Positions 11,080 to 22,878 of a stretch of DNA of 64,000 bases are shown here, one piece after another (within the stretch, counting starts at the first letter, position 1; each line of letters begins with the position of its first letter). Under the pieces are notes generated by a model, which did not search any database, was not told the DNA's origin, and saw only the letters and a list, made by a program, of their open reading frames with translations. The stretch comes from Tricholomella constricta (Eukaryota > Basidiomycota > Agaricomycetes > Agaricales > Lyophyllaceae): positions 124,001 through 188,000 of the forward strand of contig JAACJP010000056.1 of assembly GCA_013368375.1 (NCBI GenBank), read 5' to 3'. Made by a program: the position numbers and the translations under genes.

Positions 11080-12515
11080 TCAGTACGCAGCTCCCCAAAC
11101 GGCACCAACACGATCCATCTCGCTCCCTTCACGGCCCCAGAACGCCACCAAACCCCATTGCGCCCCATCAGCCCCCGCATCAGCCGGGACAGTCGAAACG
11201 GTACAATCACTCGTCGTCTTCCCAGCCTGAACTGTCCTCCCCAGATTCGTCACCATACTAAGGAAGAACACCCGCGTTCTGTCGTTATACTTGGCGCTGC
11301 ACGCCTGCACCTGCACGATACGCTCCCCTGCTCCAAGGGAGAGCGAGGATGCAGTCCCGCCTGTGCCGCCGTGCGTCGTGGAGATGGTAGCCCCGTTCAC
11401 CTGTTGCACGGTATAAGACATGCCGTCAACCCTGTTCCCACCTCGCACCGTGATCGCAGTGAGCTTGGGAACTGCATTGCTTGCCATAATGCGGGGGACG
11501 TCCTGGAATGGCTCGCCGTGCGGGCCGCCTACAGGGTCCGCTAAGCGGATGGAGGAGGAGAGCTTCCAGCTGACGCGGCTGGAGATGGGGTAGTGGTCGC
11601 TCAGAGGGGCACCAGTGCCATTCACGAAGGCGTCGTTCTCGTTACTGTAGGTGGTCTTTTCGAACGTCACCGCGGAGCTGGAGCGCGTGAAGATCTTGTC
11701 GACCACCTCGCATGCAACCATCTGCGCCTGTGTCGTTCCGGGCGCGAAAGGGAAGGGGCATACGAGTGCCGAAGCGCCAGAGGCGGGGAACGATCCGCCA
11801 CGGGCGTTCGTTATCCATGCGTCGCTGAGGGCGTTGGTGCTTAGGAAGCCATGGAGGGACTCTGAATCGCCTGCCCGCGTGTAGCGGGTGTTAGTGTCAC
11901 CCATCACGACGACGGGCATACCGACGGACCGCTTTTGGATGTAGTTGGACACCTGGGCGATGTTGGATGCGCGCGCTTTGATGTCACCAGCGTCCGAGCC
12001 AGCGTCCGTGTGAAGGTTGTAAAGATCGACCCAAAGACCGTCGCTGACGCGGACGCGCATGAAAGTGAATCCTTTCGGCGTGAGGCAGTCACCGCTGTTC
12101 AGGTTGCAGTCGTTCCACTTGATGCGCTCGAAATCGATGTAGGGGAAGTTGGAGAGGGTGTTGAGACCTGAGCCGAAGGGAACTCCGCCTGAAGTCGGCG
12201 TGCGGAAGGCATGCGTGTCGGAGGCGTACAAGGCTGCGTGGTAGTTGAAATCTTCTTGGACGTTGATTATGTTGTACGGTTTCAGTCGAGGTGAGATCAA
12301 CGGTGTGTTGACGGCTGGGTTTCCCGAAGAGAGTAGCTCTATGGATCGAATGTTTTATTATTGTTTACGACCCCAGCTGAATGAGGGGACCTACCAGGAA
12401 GGCCTGCGACATTGTAGGACAAGAGAGAAAACGTCCCCTGGGTCTGAGCTGCAGATGCATACAGAGCTAATGTTGACAAGGCTACCAGGCGGCTGAGGTA
12501 CGTCGCGAAAGTCAT
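11080..12515 (-). CDS. Secreted endonuclease/exonuclease/phosphatase-fold protein with C-terminal jacalin-like lectin domain
   Basis: Two exons, 12395-12515 and 11080-12338, with a 56-nt intron give 459 aa. The N-terminus MTFATYLSRLVALSTLALYA is a signal peptide. The DNase I-like domain shows YNVAGLP, the metal-binding Glu in NIINVQEDFNYH, LHTDAGSDAGD, the Asp/Asn motif VVVMGDTNTRYTR and the terminal SDHYPI, so the catalytic set (E, D, N, SDH) is present. From about residue 340 on a jacalin-type beta-prism follows: ITVRGGNRVDGM, STTHGGTGG, WGLVAFWGREGSEMDRVG. Known relatives of the first domain hydrolyse phosphodiesters or phosphate esters (DNases, sphingomyelinases, inositol phosphatases); the substrate here is not shown. 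The lectin tail may direct it to glycans. Confidence 0.85.
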
Positions 12516-13877
12516 TGGTGGCCAAACTTGTGCAGGTTGCCCTTCGTGTACAGCAGCCTTTTAAAGAACATTTTATTGCCAGGCGAAGCTCAGAAGTCAT
12601 CAGGTTGGAACATCCGAAGCGCGTTCAGGGCAAAGAGATCACGTCGAGCAGGTGGCAGCGCAGTCAGGTGGGCAAGGCGGCGGCCATATTTTTGTCAAGA
12701 TTTCCGGATTTCACAGGCCAGCGTACCTTTGTTGACGATATTCTTCGAACGTGAACAGTGCAAGTAAAGGGCCCGAAGAGAGCAATCGAGTGGTATGTGC
12801 ACAGCAGGATATTGATGGAGAAATGACTAAGGCCAAAGCTAAGACCTTGAGACATGAGCAGGGCAGAAGGTCGTCGTCGCCCTTCACGAAAGTCCTACAG
12901 TAGAATGAACTTGCTTTAACGTCGTGGCTGGAGCAAGCCTGGGTAAGAGGAGTAGCTCTGCTGTTGTTTAGTTACAAGCTCGGACCTTTCCCGTGTTGTG
13001 AGCTTGACTCCGCGTCAATAATAGTTCCGATAGGTTGGTTGCCTATGAGACATCAAGATCATGGATGGATAGATGGAGGAGCGACTCATCGGACTCAGCT
13101 CCTTATGCGTCACGCGAATCGCAAACTTGACAGCATCCCAGAATGGTCATGTTTCCAAGGCTCAAGCCCATCGGGCATTTGCTTAAAATCATGAAGGTTC
13201 GCGCGAGCCTGACCTTGGCGAACAATGTGCCGCGGAGATTTCCAAGTCGCAAACCGGGCCGGTGGCCGGTGGCAGATCATGAAGCAGTTTGAACATCGCA
13301 GCCCAATTTACTTTACCTCAAACTTCCTCTGCGATCTTTCTTGCTGTCCCTGGATACGACGAGATCGCCATAATTCATTGACGAATCTGCGCCTTGGATG
13401 CTGATCGATGCGCAATTAAACTCGGCATGTCGGCGGGTGATATGACATCGTAACATGTGAAGAATTCAAAAGAAGCATTCGTCCTTAGCCGATGAAAAAA
13501 TCACCTTAGCCACCGCCCGTCGCGTCGAAATCATACAGGCTCTTGTTATCACTGCTGCGCAATCCCTTCATTCCTCGAACAAGACTCTGACATTTTTGGT
13601 CTGACCAAATTGGGGAACCAACGCTTCTAGTAAGCTATTCGTGCAGGAGATATTTTTCAAACGTCCGATATACCGACCTCCTATCTAAGTAGGGTCATTG
13701 AAAAGTTAGCCCTGACTGCCTGTTGCTGGAGCGACGTCGTGGGGGCAAGACGTTTTAATACCCAAATAAACGTTTGGAAACTGGCACCTTCAACATTCCA
13801 TCGACGCCGCGTAAACCAGCACCAGTAAACAATTTTCTGGCACGAGTTGGGAGAGCGGATTTGGAGTCCTGACCTTC
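12516..13877. other. Intergenic, no gene recognised
   Basis: Between divergently transcribed genes (minus-strand phosphatase-jacalin, plus-strand DUF6534 protein). Open frames are short and without motifs; no repeat was noticed. Confidence 0.4.
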
Positions 13878-15791
13878 ATGGACTTCGCCTCAGGATCTGG
13901 GGGCGCTATCTTCAGTGGAGCAGCTATCTCATACGTGTTCGTTCAAATTCCTTAATCAATCTTCGTGCTATCATTGACTGAGACGAAAACACTTTCAGAA
14001 TGTATGGAGTGACTTGCTGCCAGGCCATCTGGTACTTCAAGTCTTACCCCCGTGACGCCGATTGGTTAAAATGCATGGTAAAGAAATCTCGACAAGGTCA
14101 TTCTACCGCTTCTAACCGACACTTGCGCCCTAGGTTGCATTTGTTGTACTGGTAAGGATTCACGATGTTCTTCTTGAGGACTATCTCATTGTTTTCTGAC
14201 AGCTGGAGACCCTGCAATGCATCTTGATGTTCATTGTTCTCTGGTACTATATGATCCAACGAGGTGTGGGGGAAGATAGAGACGTTTTTACACGTTGTTC
14301 ACACTGGTCCGTATGTTTCATCATATTATGGTAACTGTACTGACATCCGATTCAGGTCGATACTGGTAAGAAACATGTAGACCGCGACCTTCCCCGTCAC
14401 TAAATTCACCTTCTACTATCAGGGCCAGACGATACCCACGGTGCGTTCCTAAAGTTTGTTCTCATCCTTGTAAACAAGCCTTACCTCGGCTCTTTCAGGA
14501 AGTCTGCTGCATGGTGGTCGAGAGGTAGATACTTTAGCTTGATCGCCGACTTTGGACAATCGGCTAAGTACGCCTCCAGTTACTTTCTTCGTCGAATGTG
14601 GAAACGTATGTGTTTCTGATGACTGCGTTTGGTTTGGAAGTGTCCGCCTGACCGTCCTTGGTGCTAGTTTCTACGAAGAAGAGACTTGCTGCACTGGCTG
14701 TGAGTCTCATCCGCCTGTGGAATTAGATATTAATATCTGACGTCAACGTGTCCAAAGTTTATTCCGTTATTTGCCGGCTGGGGTAAGTTCTCCGATACGT
14801 GAAATAGTACATAGTTGACGAAAGAAAAACAGGAATCACGATAGGTATCTTCATTATTGCTTGCTTTAGCTTGCCTTACTCAAATGGTTACCAGCGTACC
14901 TCATTGATTTGTGAGTAATCCTGCCCTGTGTTGAATCCCTCTTCTCACAAATATGTTTAGATATACATACCCATGCATGGGGGATCCAAGCAATCCATAT
15001 GTACGTTCGTTAGAATGGGACGCGGACATTTACGGCCTGCCTAATGAAAACTTCGCAGCCTCTTATTTTATCAGGCACAATTGTGAACACCTTGACAGAT
15101 TTTGTAATCGCTGTAACGATGTCGATGATTCTCCATAAACGGAGGCCAGACACTACTAGGCAGTAAGCAATCTTAATGCTCCAGATATTTACTCGTGGAA
15201 TACTCATCAGGATCGTATAGCACAAACTCCCTCAAAATTTTGCGTTCCCTCATTATAAAATCCCTTTTGAGTGGTACTTTGATGTGGTCAGTTTACTCCC
15301 TGTTCTGTTTTCCTGCCACGCTGACATGTGGCAGCTTGTCCACCATTGCAGTTCTGGTTCTCGTAAGCTTTTTTAAGTCCGGCTATAGTTTCCTCACTGA
15401 ACTACAACAACGTCCAGTTCCTTGCGAAACCTGGCGACGTCTACTATGTCGCTGCTTACTTCCTCCTCGGAAAAAGTCTGCTTCCCTTCCACTTTCATGA
15501 ATCCTTTTACTAATAATTCGTAGTTTATGCAAATACTCTACTCGCGACGTGCGTATTTCTCCCTTCATCGGAGTTTCCAGATCTGATCTACCATTCTCTA
15601 GCCTGAATTCCCGGAAAACATTGCGCTGGCTCCCGAATGCCACCATAGAATTAGATATCGTTTCTGTTCCTTCTCGGAGAGCGATACACGGCATAGATGC
15701 GTTCGAACCACCAGAGTCTCCCTCTGCGCACACTGCTATGCTCCGTAGTTCGCGATCAGCTAGACCTTCCTGGGATTGCAGAGCGACGTGA
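13878..15791 (+). CDS. DUF6534-type multi-pass membrane protein
   Basis: Intron-rich gene. Exon 1 (ATG 13878) encodes MDFASGSGGAIFSGAAISYV and joins through a GTTCGT donor to MYGVTCCQAIWYFKSYPRDA, then VAFVVLLETLQCILMFIVL and WYYMIQRGVGEDRDVF. Later exons read YFLRRMWK, GITIGIFIIACFSLP, TNSLKILRSLIIKSLLSGTL, KPGDVYYVAAYFLLGK, VYANTLLATLNSRKTLR and a Ser/Pro-rich tail ending PSWDCRAT. The order (first TM, G-x-x-C-Q-x-x-x-Y, W/YY motif, FxxRRxW, TxSLxxxLI, LYxNxLLATLNSR) is that of DUF6534 proteins, a large basidiomycete family of about seven membrane segments with unknown function. Several middle exons are tiny and I could not fix all borders, so a broken reading frame in 14280-14800 is not excluded. 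Confidence 0.7.
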
Positions 15792-16482
15792 AAGGATTTC
15801 ATTGCAGCATTTCAAAGTTTATAGAAACCTAGAGGCATCATAATGGTCAAAACCGACATCGTCATCTTGTAGTATAGGTGCGTTCGACTTGTGCCATGTT
15901 TACAGTCGCTGGACTAAACTTTGTGACGACAAGCTTCAGCCCCCACACAACCTGCGATCTACCTGGTCGTGTTGATAGATGTATATTTCTTGCATTGTTT
16001 GCATAGACGCGCGCACGTAGGACAAAAATGTCTGCAACTGCGACTTGGTCGTGGCTTTACTTTTTGTCGTATGTCGACATTTTAAATACTGTCGTCAAGC
16101 ACAATCATCTCATCTCAAAATGTCCCTGCAACTCAAGTTCTCGCACACTGCCGTCACAAACGCTTGTAAATGTTAACTGCTAATCAAGGAAAGGGGATCA
16201 TATGGAGGAATTCGGCAGTACACATAATGGAACTATGTACCATATACCCAAGTGCAGACGGTTCGTAAAGAACTCTACAACTGATGAAGTTGTCGACTGG
16301 TTCAGGGCTAGCAGAAAAAAATGTGCCACGCCACCATCTGTGCTAAAGCATGGATGGTAAAGGTGTCATTAGTGGCAAGCACCCGGAATGTCGTTTAGCT
16401 AAAACAGGGCATCTGTGTTGGGATCGGAGCTCGGATCTGTTGTCTTCATTGCCCCTCTACCTCCGTCACGTATATTATGGAA
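15792..16482. other. Intergenic, no gene recognised
   Basis: Nothing supported on either strand; probably the 3' region of the membrane-protein gene and the promoter of the next gene. Confidence 0.4.
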
Positions 16483-17244
16483 ATGGACACTTCTAGCTCA
16501 CCCAAGAGCCAGCTAGTGCGGACTCGTGCTCTGTCCTCGGGCCAAGAGAGAAAATTGGTTGACTACCTGGATGAAAAATTCCTGCAACTCATGCGCGGCT
16601 ACAAAAAGCGGTTGGTTGACTAAAAAACTCTGTACTTGCATTCGATGACACATCTTCACGGTGTTTCTGCATCCTACACGGCCATGTGTCAACACAGGTC
16701 AGAGCCTACCACACATCTCCCGACCCTGCACAACTATCTTGAAGCAAGCCGCCAAATCTTATCAGTCCTGCTCCAGATCCCACCCATAGACCCCTCCACA
16801 TCTCTTCGAACGGCATTTCTCCTTCGCCTGACGAATGATTCTCTGAGCTCTATCGTAGGGTATCCGGCAAGCCCAAATTCCTTACCCGAAGCGCTGGATT
16901 GGCTCGACGACCTTGACCAAGCGTGGTTGGCCGTTCTCCAGGCACAAGTGTGGGACCCAGAGACGGGAGCGGGTGTCGACCTGTTCATTGATGCGGCAGA
17001 CGCAAGCACAGGAATGAAGTCCTCGCCAGTTAGCCAGACGGAGCGTACGCGGTTGAGGAGCCTACTGGTGGGCAGCTCTACAGTCCTAGAGGAGTGGTTA
17101 GAAAGTCAGATGGACAGGGAAGACGATGAGGACGTGGAGGCTATGTTGGAGAGACTCGGTCTGCAGGCTGAGTTTGATGATCTATTCTCAAGGACACTTG
17201 ATTATCTGGGGGCGTTAGGCGGTGTGGTGGTAGAGCCCGTGTAA
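16483..17244 (+). CDS. Conserved hypothetical protein, acidic and mostly helical (224 aa)
   Basis: Two exons, 16483-16610 and 16698-17244 (87-nt intron, GTTGGT...ACACAG), join in frame. The N-terminus MDTSSSPKSQLVRTRALSSG leads into a helical, charged region LVDYLDEKFLQLMRGYKKR, then LPTLHNYLEASRQILSVLLQ, IPPIDPSTSLRTAFLLRLTN, and an acidic C-terminal part (QMDREDDEDVEAMLERLGLQ). The middle resembles widely conserved but unnamed basidiomycete proteins; I recognise no catalytic motif, membrane segment or signal peptide. Function unknown. Confidence 0.75.
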
Positions 17245-17298
17245 CACGTACCGTCCCATTTTTGGTACTTATTGGAAGAATTTGATTTATCGACTTAC

Positions 17299-17540
17299 GC
17301 TGCATCTAGTCAAACTGTGTATCTTCGCATCCGTTCCACTTGTTTCTATCGATCCTTATGGAATGGTACTCCATGTACTCGCTTCCGGCGTTGGGGGAAC
17401 GTCTCCTTCTCCTTTATGCTGCATCTAGTAAACTATGTATTCTCGCATCCGTCACACTGGTTTATATCGACCCTTATGGAATGGTACTCCACATAGTCGC
17501 TTCCGACGTCGCGTAACGACTTTCTTCTCCTCGTACTTGC
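17299..17540. repeat. Two-copy tandem repeat, about 120 bp period
   Basis: Copy 1 starts at 17299 (GCTGCATCTAGTCAAACTG), copy 2 at 17419 (GCTGCATCTAGTAAACTATG). Both carry TTATGGAATGGTACTCCA and a CGCTTCCG segment in the same places, with several point differences. It lies in non-coding sequence after the hypothetical gene. Confidence 0.75.
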
Positions 17541-18209
17541 ATCAGGCGTTTAAAGGAATACAGCTTGTGGAAGCACGCCGTTTGTCCATCTCATATCACC
17601 TGAGTCCAGTGTGCCCCTTGTTCGCTACATGTTCGACACGGACTTCAAGGGCCTTCGCCGGGAGTACTTAGCCAATTCTTTCGTCTATGTACTCGGAAGT
17701 CTCGTCACATGCCATCCCTTGCGTAAAAAGCCATGGTCGTTGCTATTTTTGCTGAAGGCTCTGCGACCCAACATGTACTAGTATCTTGCTCCTTGCCTCT
17801 ACATGCCTTGCCTTATTCGACGCCGACTCTTCGATCAATCATGCCCTAGATTCCTTAGCCAAATCCTCAAGGTATTCGAAGGGGCCATCATACCTTCGAC
17901 AAGTTCAACACGTTCACACACGAAATGTCCAGACGATGGACTAGACGTTTAGACACCCGCTTTTCGGGAAGAACTTTTTATAGCCAAGGTCCATCCGAGG
18001 AGGGACGGGGTTCTATATCGAATTCATATATAAGTAAAGCGATGGCGAGACGATGGTTGACTACAAGTGGCAGTCTCCCTCGAGAGTGGTGAAAATTCTT
18101 GAAGTCTTTGATTTAGTGACCAACCCTCTTGCTCCTTGCCGGTGCGCTACTTCATCCGCATCTTGTCGCAGGACCTTCGTTGATCTTTGGCCTCCCTTCC
18201 TCGCAGATC
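17541..18209. other. Intergenic, promoter of the secreted-protein gene
   Basis: No coding exon recognised. A TATA-like element (ATATATAAG, near 18025) lies about 185 nt upstream of the next ATG. Confidence 0.4.
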
Positions 18210-18680
18210 ATGCGTCTTTCTTCCCTCATCATCACTGCAGCGGCCCTCGCCAGCGCACGCCTTGCGTCTGCAGCCTGCTGGAAATCCAACACCTGCCCTG
18301 GAAGCTACCATTTTGAATCCAAGCAAAATATGTAGGCTCAATTCCACCTTATGCCCCTTCAATTCCAAAAAAAAAAAAAAAAAAAAAAAAGGGCCCACCT
18401 GGCACTTGGGCTAACGTACGCGTATTGCAGGGTTGACTTCGCCGTGAGCTTCTGTTCCACCACAGTCACACTGCCCGCAGCGTACAGACGTTCCGGCTAC
18501 GCGTCGGCGTTCGCGCTCAGCGACTCCAGGTTCACCAATGCGTGGTTTGGCAACGTCACAGTCTGCTTGAACACCTTCATCGGTATTATCAACGCCTGCC
18601 ATGGGAAAGTCAATGGCGGGACGGGGGATGCGGCAGCTACGCACTTGGCGGTATCTTTTGGAGACTGTGAAATTCTTTGA
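18210..18680 (+). CDS. Small secreted cysteine-containing protein (123 aa)
   Basis: Exons 18210-18331 and 18431-18680 join in frame across a 99-nt intron (GTAGGC...TTGCAG). A clear signal peptide (MRLSSLIITAAALASARLAS) precedes a mature chain with six Cys: ACW, NTCPG, SFCS, TVCL, NACHG, GDCE, enough for three disulfides. It ends SFGDCEIL. There is no membrane anchor and no recognised family; size and Cys content fit the small secreted proteins typical of fungi that act outside the cell. The intron holds an uninterrupted run of 24 A. Confidence 0.65.
18367..18390. repeat. Poly(A) tract of 24 inside an intron
   Basis: Uninterrupted A24 directly before GGGCCC, within the intron of the small secreted-protein gene. 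It could be a simple slippage tract or the relic of an inserted poly(A) tail; no retrocopy body is seen next to it. Confidence 0.9.
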
Positions 18681-19486
18681 CGTCCAGTTACTGAGTCGGA
18701 AATTGATGGGGCGGCGGACTTGGGATATGTTAGGATTTGCATGGGTAGCTATAGAAAACCCAGAAATTGTAACAGGATTCCGGTATCTAGTAGGTAGTAG
18801 CAGGTTCATGGTGATCGTCTCAATCATTTGTGTGAACTTGAGATCGATGCTGCCCTGAATGTTCAGAAGGAGCTGTGTGCATGGCAGAGGGTGCACGTAT
18901 ATGGCGAGAAGGCGGTGCTGGTTTGGAGGGACCAGTAACTGGGGGACACATGTAACAAGGTTTTTTTTCCATGGCCGACTATGGAGATATTGTAGCGTTG
19001 GCCATCTTTGATTAAGAGTCTCTGGGCGCCGCGTGAGCACTATGGTGCGGTTCACTGAGTCACCACCACATCGGAACAAGTCCCAACTTGGGGTGCAGTT
19101 GAGTAGTGCGGAAAGTCATTCTGTGTAATTGATCGACAAGGATAAACGCACGATTGACGAATATATACATAGTAGACGAGCACTTGATGGCCGACACGCC
19201 GGAGGCGCAACAACTGTTCTGTTGTGTTGGTCGCAGAAAGCCTACTAATTTATGTCAACAGTCAAAGATAGTTGTATCACGATATCGCGGTGTGGCGTTG
19301 ATCGACTCTCATCAACTTACGCCACAACTGTAGGTACGGGTGCATGACGCCACTCGGTCAAATGTCGGTCAACGAGGACTTGCAAAACTCCATAGCGGTC
19401 CGGTAAGCAGATACACGACACGAACTTGCCTCCGTAAGCTCACGCACAAGCTACATGCATTATACATCGTTGGGACACATCGCCCG
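18681..19486. other. Intergenic, convergent 3' regions
   Basis: Between the 3' ends of the plus-strand secreted protein and the minus-strand PWWP-like gene. No gene or repeat recognised. Confidence 0.4.
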
Positions 19487-22011
19487 CTACTCCAGGTAGG
19501 ACTTGGGTGCTCCCACGCTCCTTTTCGGCCTCCCCGTAGCACCATACACCACCTCCCCATCCGCACCATTCCCATTCCCATTCCCATTCCTCGTCCCCCT
19601 CTTATTTGCCTTCACCGACTTGCGCTCGATGGCCTCCCGAAGGCGCATGACGTCGTATACCCAGTCCCGCTCCGTGAGCTTCCCCTCACCCACTGAATGC
19701 AAGTCCTTCTCCTCTGCCCCCGACAGAAGCTCCACCGAGCTCCGCTCCCCCGCACGCCAGAGCAGAATCTGCAGGATCGCTTCGGGGAGGAGTACATTGA
19801 GGCAGTACTAGAAAGGTCCCGCCGGACAATCAGACGATGTGTAACAGCTCGGAATAAAGAATCGGGCTCACATCCACTTTTTCGATTCTGGAAAGGCCTT
19901 CGTAGGCGTCGCACCCTCGTTGCCTTGGTGGAGGTAGATAAGAGTCGCAAGTGTCATCCAAACCGGCTGAGCTGGAAGACTCCTGTTTGAATAAAGAAAC
20001 GAATTAACACGGCATGAGAGAGAGTACTTTGGGGGAATCATTACTGGTATTGTGTCTGACATCCCAGAAATACTCAGTGGCGGCTCCAAGTCTTGCATCT
20101 GTAAATAAAACAATTTAAAGATGCAGGTGCTACATCGAAATGGGGTAGTATTACCTCTGAAGAGGTAAATGACGACTCAGGGGGACGCTCAACTTGAGAG
20201 GAAGGGAAAGTCACTTCAGTGCCAGTGGGCGACAGCGATCGACGACCCAGCAGCGGGCCGAGGCCCCTGCCATCTTCCAGGATCTGGGGTTCACCCTCAT
20301 CGACGATCGCTTGCGCCCTCCTTTCGTCCCGCAAGCACCATTCACTCAGACAGTGCTGGAGAGTAACCACGTCGCGAGGGTCCATCTGTCCCCGTAGTCC
20401 CGCGCTGTTCACCACGCTCTTCCGTTTGGAGCCTCCGGCGATGAAATTATCGTGGCGCTCTCGAGCAGGTGCGTATCTGTCGTTGAGAATAGCGATGAGG
20501 ACAGGCTTGATGTACGCGAATTGCTCGCGGATACTTAGTTCGCTAAATTCGGCAGTATCTGGAGGCGGGTCGACAGACATTGGGCTTGGAGATCGTAGAT
20601 GTAGCTCATTCATGTGAAAAATGTCGTTGTCTTCATCGTCGTCGCTCTGAACTTCTTTAAAGTCGCTCTGCCATCTACCAAGCTACATATTGCGAGTATT
20701 AGAGCTAATGCGTACTTTTGACTTGGAGGGGCGTAATCCAGGGACGAGCGCACCTTGCACGTGGCGAACTCGTTCTCTTCGCTGGTGAAGAACCACTCCC
20801 GGGGAATGTCCCTTTGAACCTTGTCCAGAAACAAAACGCGGTATTTGGGCCGCTGTCGTTCTTTCTTCGGTGGTACATATTCCAAGATTTGTGCCGGCCA
20901 GTATATGGCAGACGTTGCCCTGTCCTGCGCCAGTAAGAGCTCTCCGGGTATCTGCAGCAACTCGTCCGGAGGCGGTGGCGACCACCTCGGCTGTGAAATA
21001 TTCCCATCGACATGCCACGCATCCTCATCCCCCATTTCACTCTCAGAATCAGTGCTCATCCTTTTCCGCTTCCGCTTCCGCTTCCCTTTCCCCTTCTCCC
21101 TCTTTCGCGGTGTTGCTTGTGTGCTCTTCGTCGGACTTGGCGCAGAGTTTATAAACAACTCGAAGTCTGTCGTCCCCACTTCCGGCATCTCGTCATCATC
21201 ATCATTATCGACACCGCCCTTCCTATCCTTTGCCAGTCTATCCACCGCATCGCGCCACCGCTCTTCGTATTCTCTCCTGTCATACTTCTGCTTCTTCCGG
21301 GGTGAAGCTTGAACATTCCCATCAGGGGATATGTTCACAAAAGTAGGCGCTCTGAAACGCATCCTCTTCTGCGGATCCTCCAGCGATAGAATGTTCTCGT
21401 CGGTCGGCTTGTGGATTTCGATGATCGTCGCGCCTGGCTTCCTATCCCCAAACAGCAACACTTTCAGTGGTTTCGCGGTGCAAGATGCCGATTTGATCTA
21501 GTGAGCACACATGAAGGTTAGTTGCAAGGACATGTGCTGGGACGCGAAGGGGGACCACAACCTTCCCAGGCCACCAGACTCGATCTCTAGCAACAGGCTC
21601 GATATCGTCAGGCTCCAAAACGCGTGCATCGAGATCAACCAGAACCCAGACGTAGGTACCCAGTTTTCTGAGGTCCCATGTGTCCAGGTCAAAGTCGGGC
21701 AGCCGTCTCTGAGGTGTTCCCGGCACGGGCTCATGCGTCGACGGTGTACCGGGCACATGAGGTTTCTGGGAAAATGGTATATCGGGGATCGTGGAGGTAG
21801 TTTTGGATTCTACCGGGGATGTTAGTGGAGTTAAATCAGAATCATCAGAGTCATTGAGTGCGGCGACTTCGGTTGGGAACGCAATGCCGATTTTGGGGGG
21901 TGTCGGGGGCGGTTTTTGACGGGGCCGCGGGCGGGGACGAGGAGGAGGCGCGGTGGGCGTTGAGGACGATGGCTGCGAGGGCAGCGTACGCGTCAACGTC
22001 GTGAATGGCAT
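19487..22011 (-). CDS. PWWP-like domain nuclear protein, unknown function (735 aa)
   Basis: Six exons join in phase 0: 21562-22011, 20754-21497, 20155-20682, 20045-20098, 19872-19982 and 19487-19807. After a Pro/Arg-rich N-terminus comes a PWWP-like module: GTYVWVLVDLDARVLEP, DRVWWPGKIKSASC, PLKVLLFGDRKPG. A basic, nuclear-localisation-like run follows (KGKRKRKRKRMST), then a second Tudor/PWWP-like stretch (SAIYWPAQILEYVPPK, KYRVLFLDKVQRDIPREWFF). The C-terminal half has a helical region (REQFAYIKPVLIAILNDRY) and a conserved end (YCLNVLLPEAILQILLWRAG, RDWVYDVMRLREAIE). PWWP folds in general bind methylated histone tails or DNA; a chromatin role is inference. The intact frame across all junctions supports the model. 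Confidence 0.8.
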
Positions 22012-22878
22012 TCTAGTTGAACGATAGTTGGCAGGCGCCGATATCACAACTTCAAGTTGTCGCGTCTGTCACAGATCCGTGACACCCCGGGTTACCTTCC
22101 TCCCATCATGCAAGCTCACTTTTCTTCGACGTCTACTCGTGTCCATGATGCCCAATTCAACAGATTTACATTCAAAGGAGCATAGGTCACATGACAACGT
22201 ATTCCTAGCCCAAGAACGAGGTGTTTCTGCCAAGTCTTCTTGCCAGAGTCCAAGAGCTCTTCCACTACTCAGCACCACCCTCTTTTCGCAAACCTTTCGC
22301 AGGCACAGTCAGCCAGCGTTGCATCATGACTCATCTAAACCCTGCGCCAGCTTATCGCCACTAAGAACGGTCTTTGGCGTTTGAATGGACATTCCATTTA
22401 GGAGTGCCATGCGCGCACAATGGCCAGCTGACCACCCACGTTCCATTTTTCAAAAGATATATTTTGAGCTTTTTACACGATGCATGTGCGGGGTAGCCAC
22501 AAGTCAAGCTGTGCCTTCGCAGCCTGGCGCGTGGTAGGTATGAATACAAACTACAGCGAACAGTGCATCTCGCAGCTTGTAGTAGTGGCATGCATCCGTT
22601 TTTGCAGAACTCGGAACTGGCAAAGAGAGATTGGAAAATAAATAGAATCCTGAAGTAATGAGAGTGAGTGCGGGAAAGGGAGCAGAAACCAAAAGGGAAC
22701 TGATACGTGAACAATATTGAAGGAAAGATGCTTGGAGTACAGTGAGTTGGAATTTTGGGCCCAGATGAGATGTGTGGATGGTTGGGTATAAGGTCTAATG
22801 GGGAAGAAGGACTTTGAAAGGGCATAAGCTAACAAGAAAATGAACAAGAAGGCTGGGGCCGTTAGTAGTTTCATTTGG
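22012..22878. other. Intergenic, no gene recognised
   Basis: Promoter of the PWWP-like gene and 3' region of the next minus-strand gene. No exon, repeat or RNA gene was recognised. Confidence 0.4.

Noticed and set aside
18411..19079. 222-codon open frame on the minus strand
   Set aside because: It overlaps antisense to the spliced secreted-protein gene, has no family motif and no splice support.
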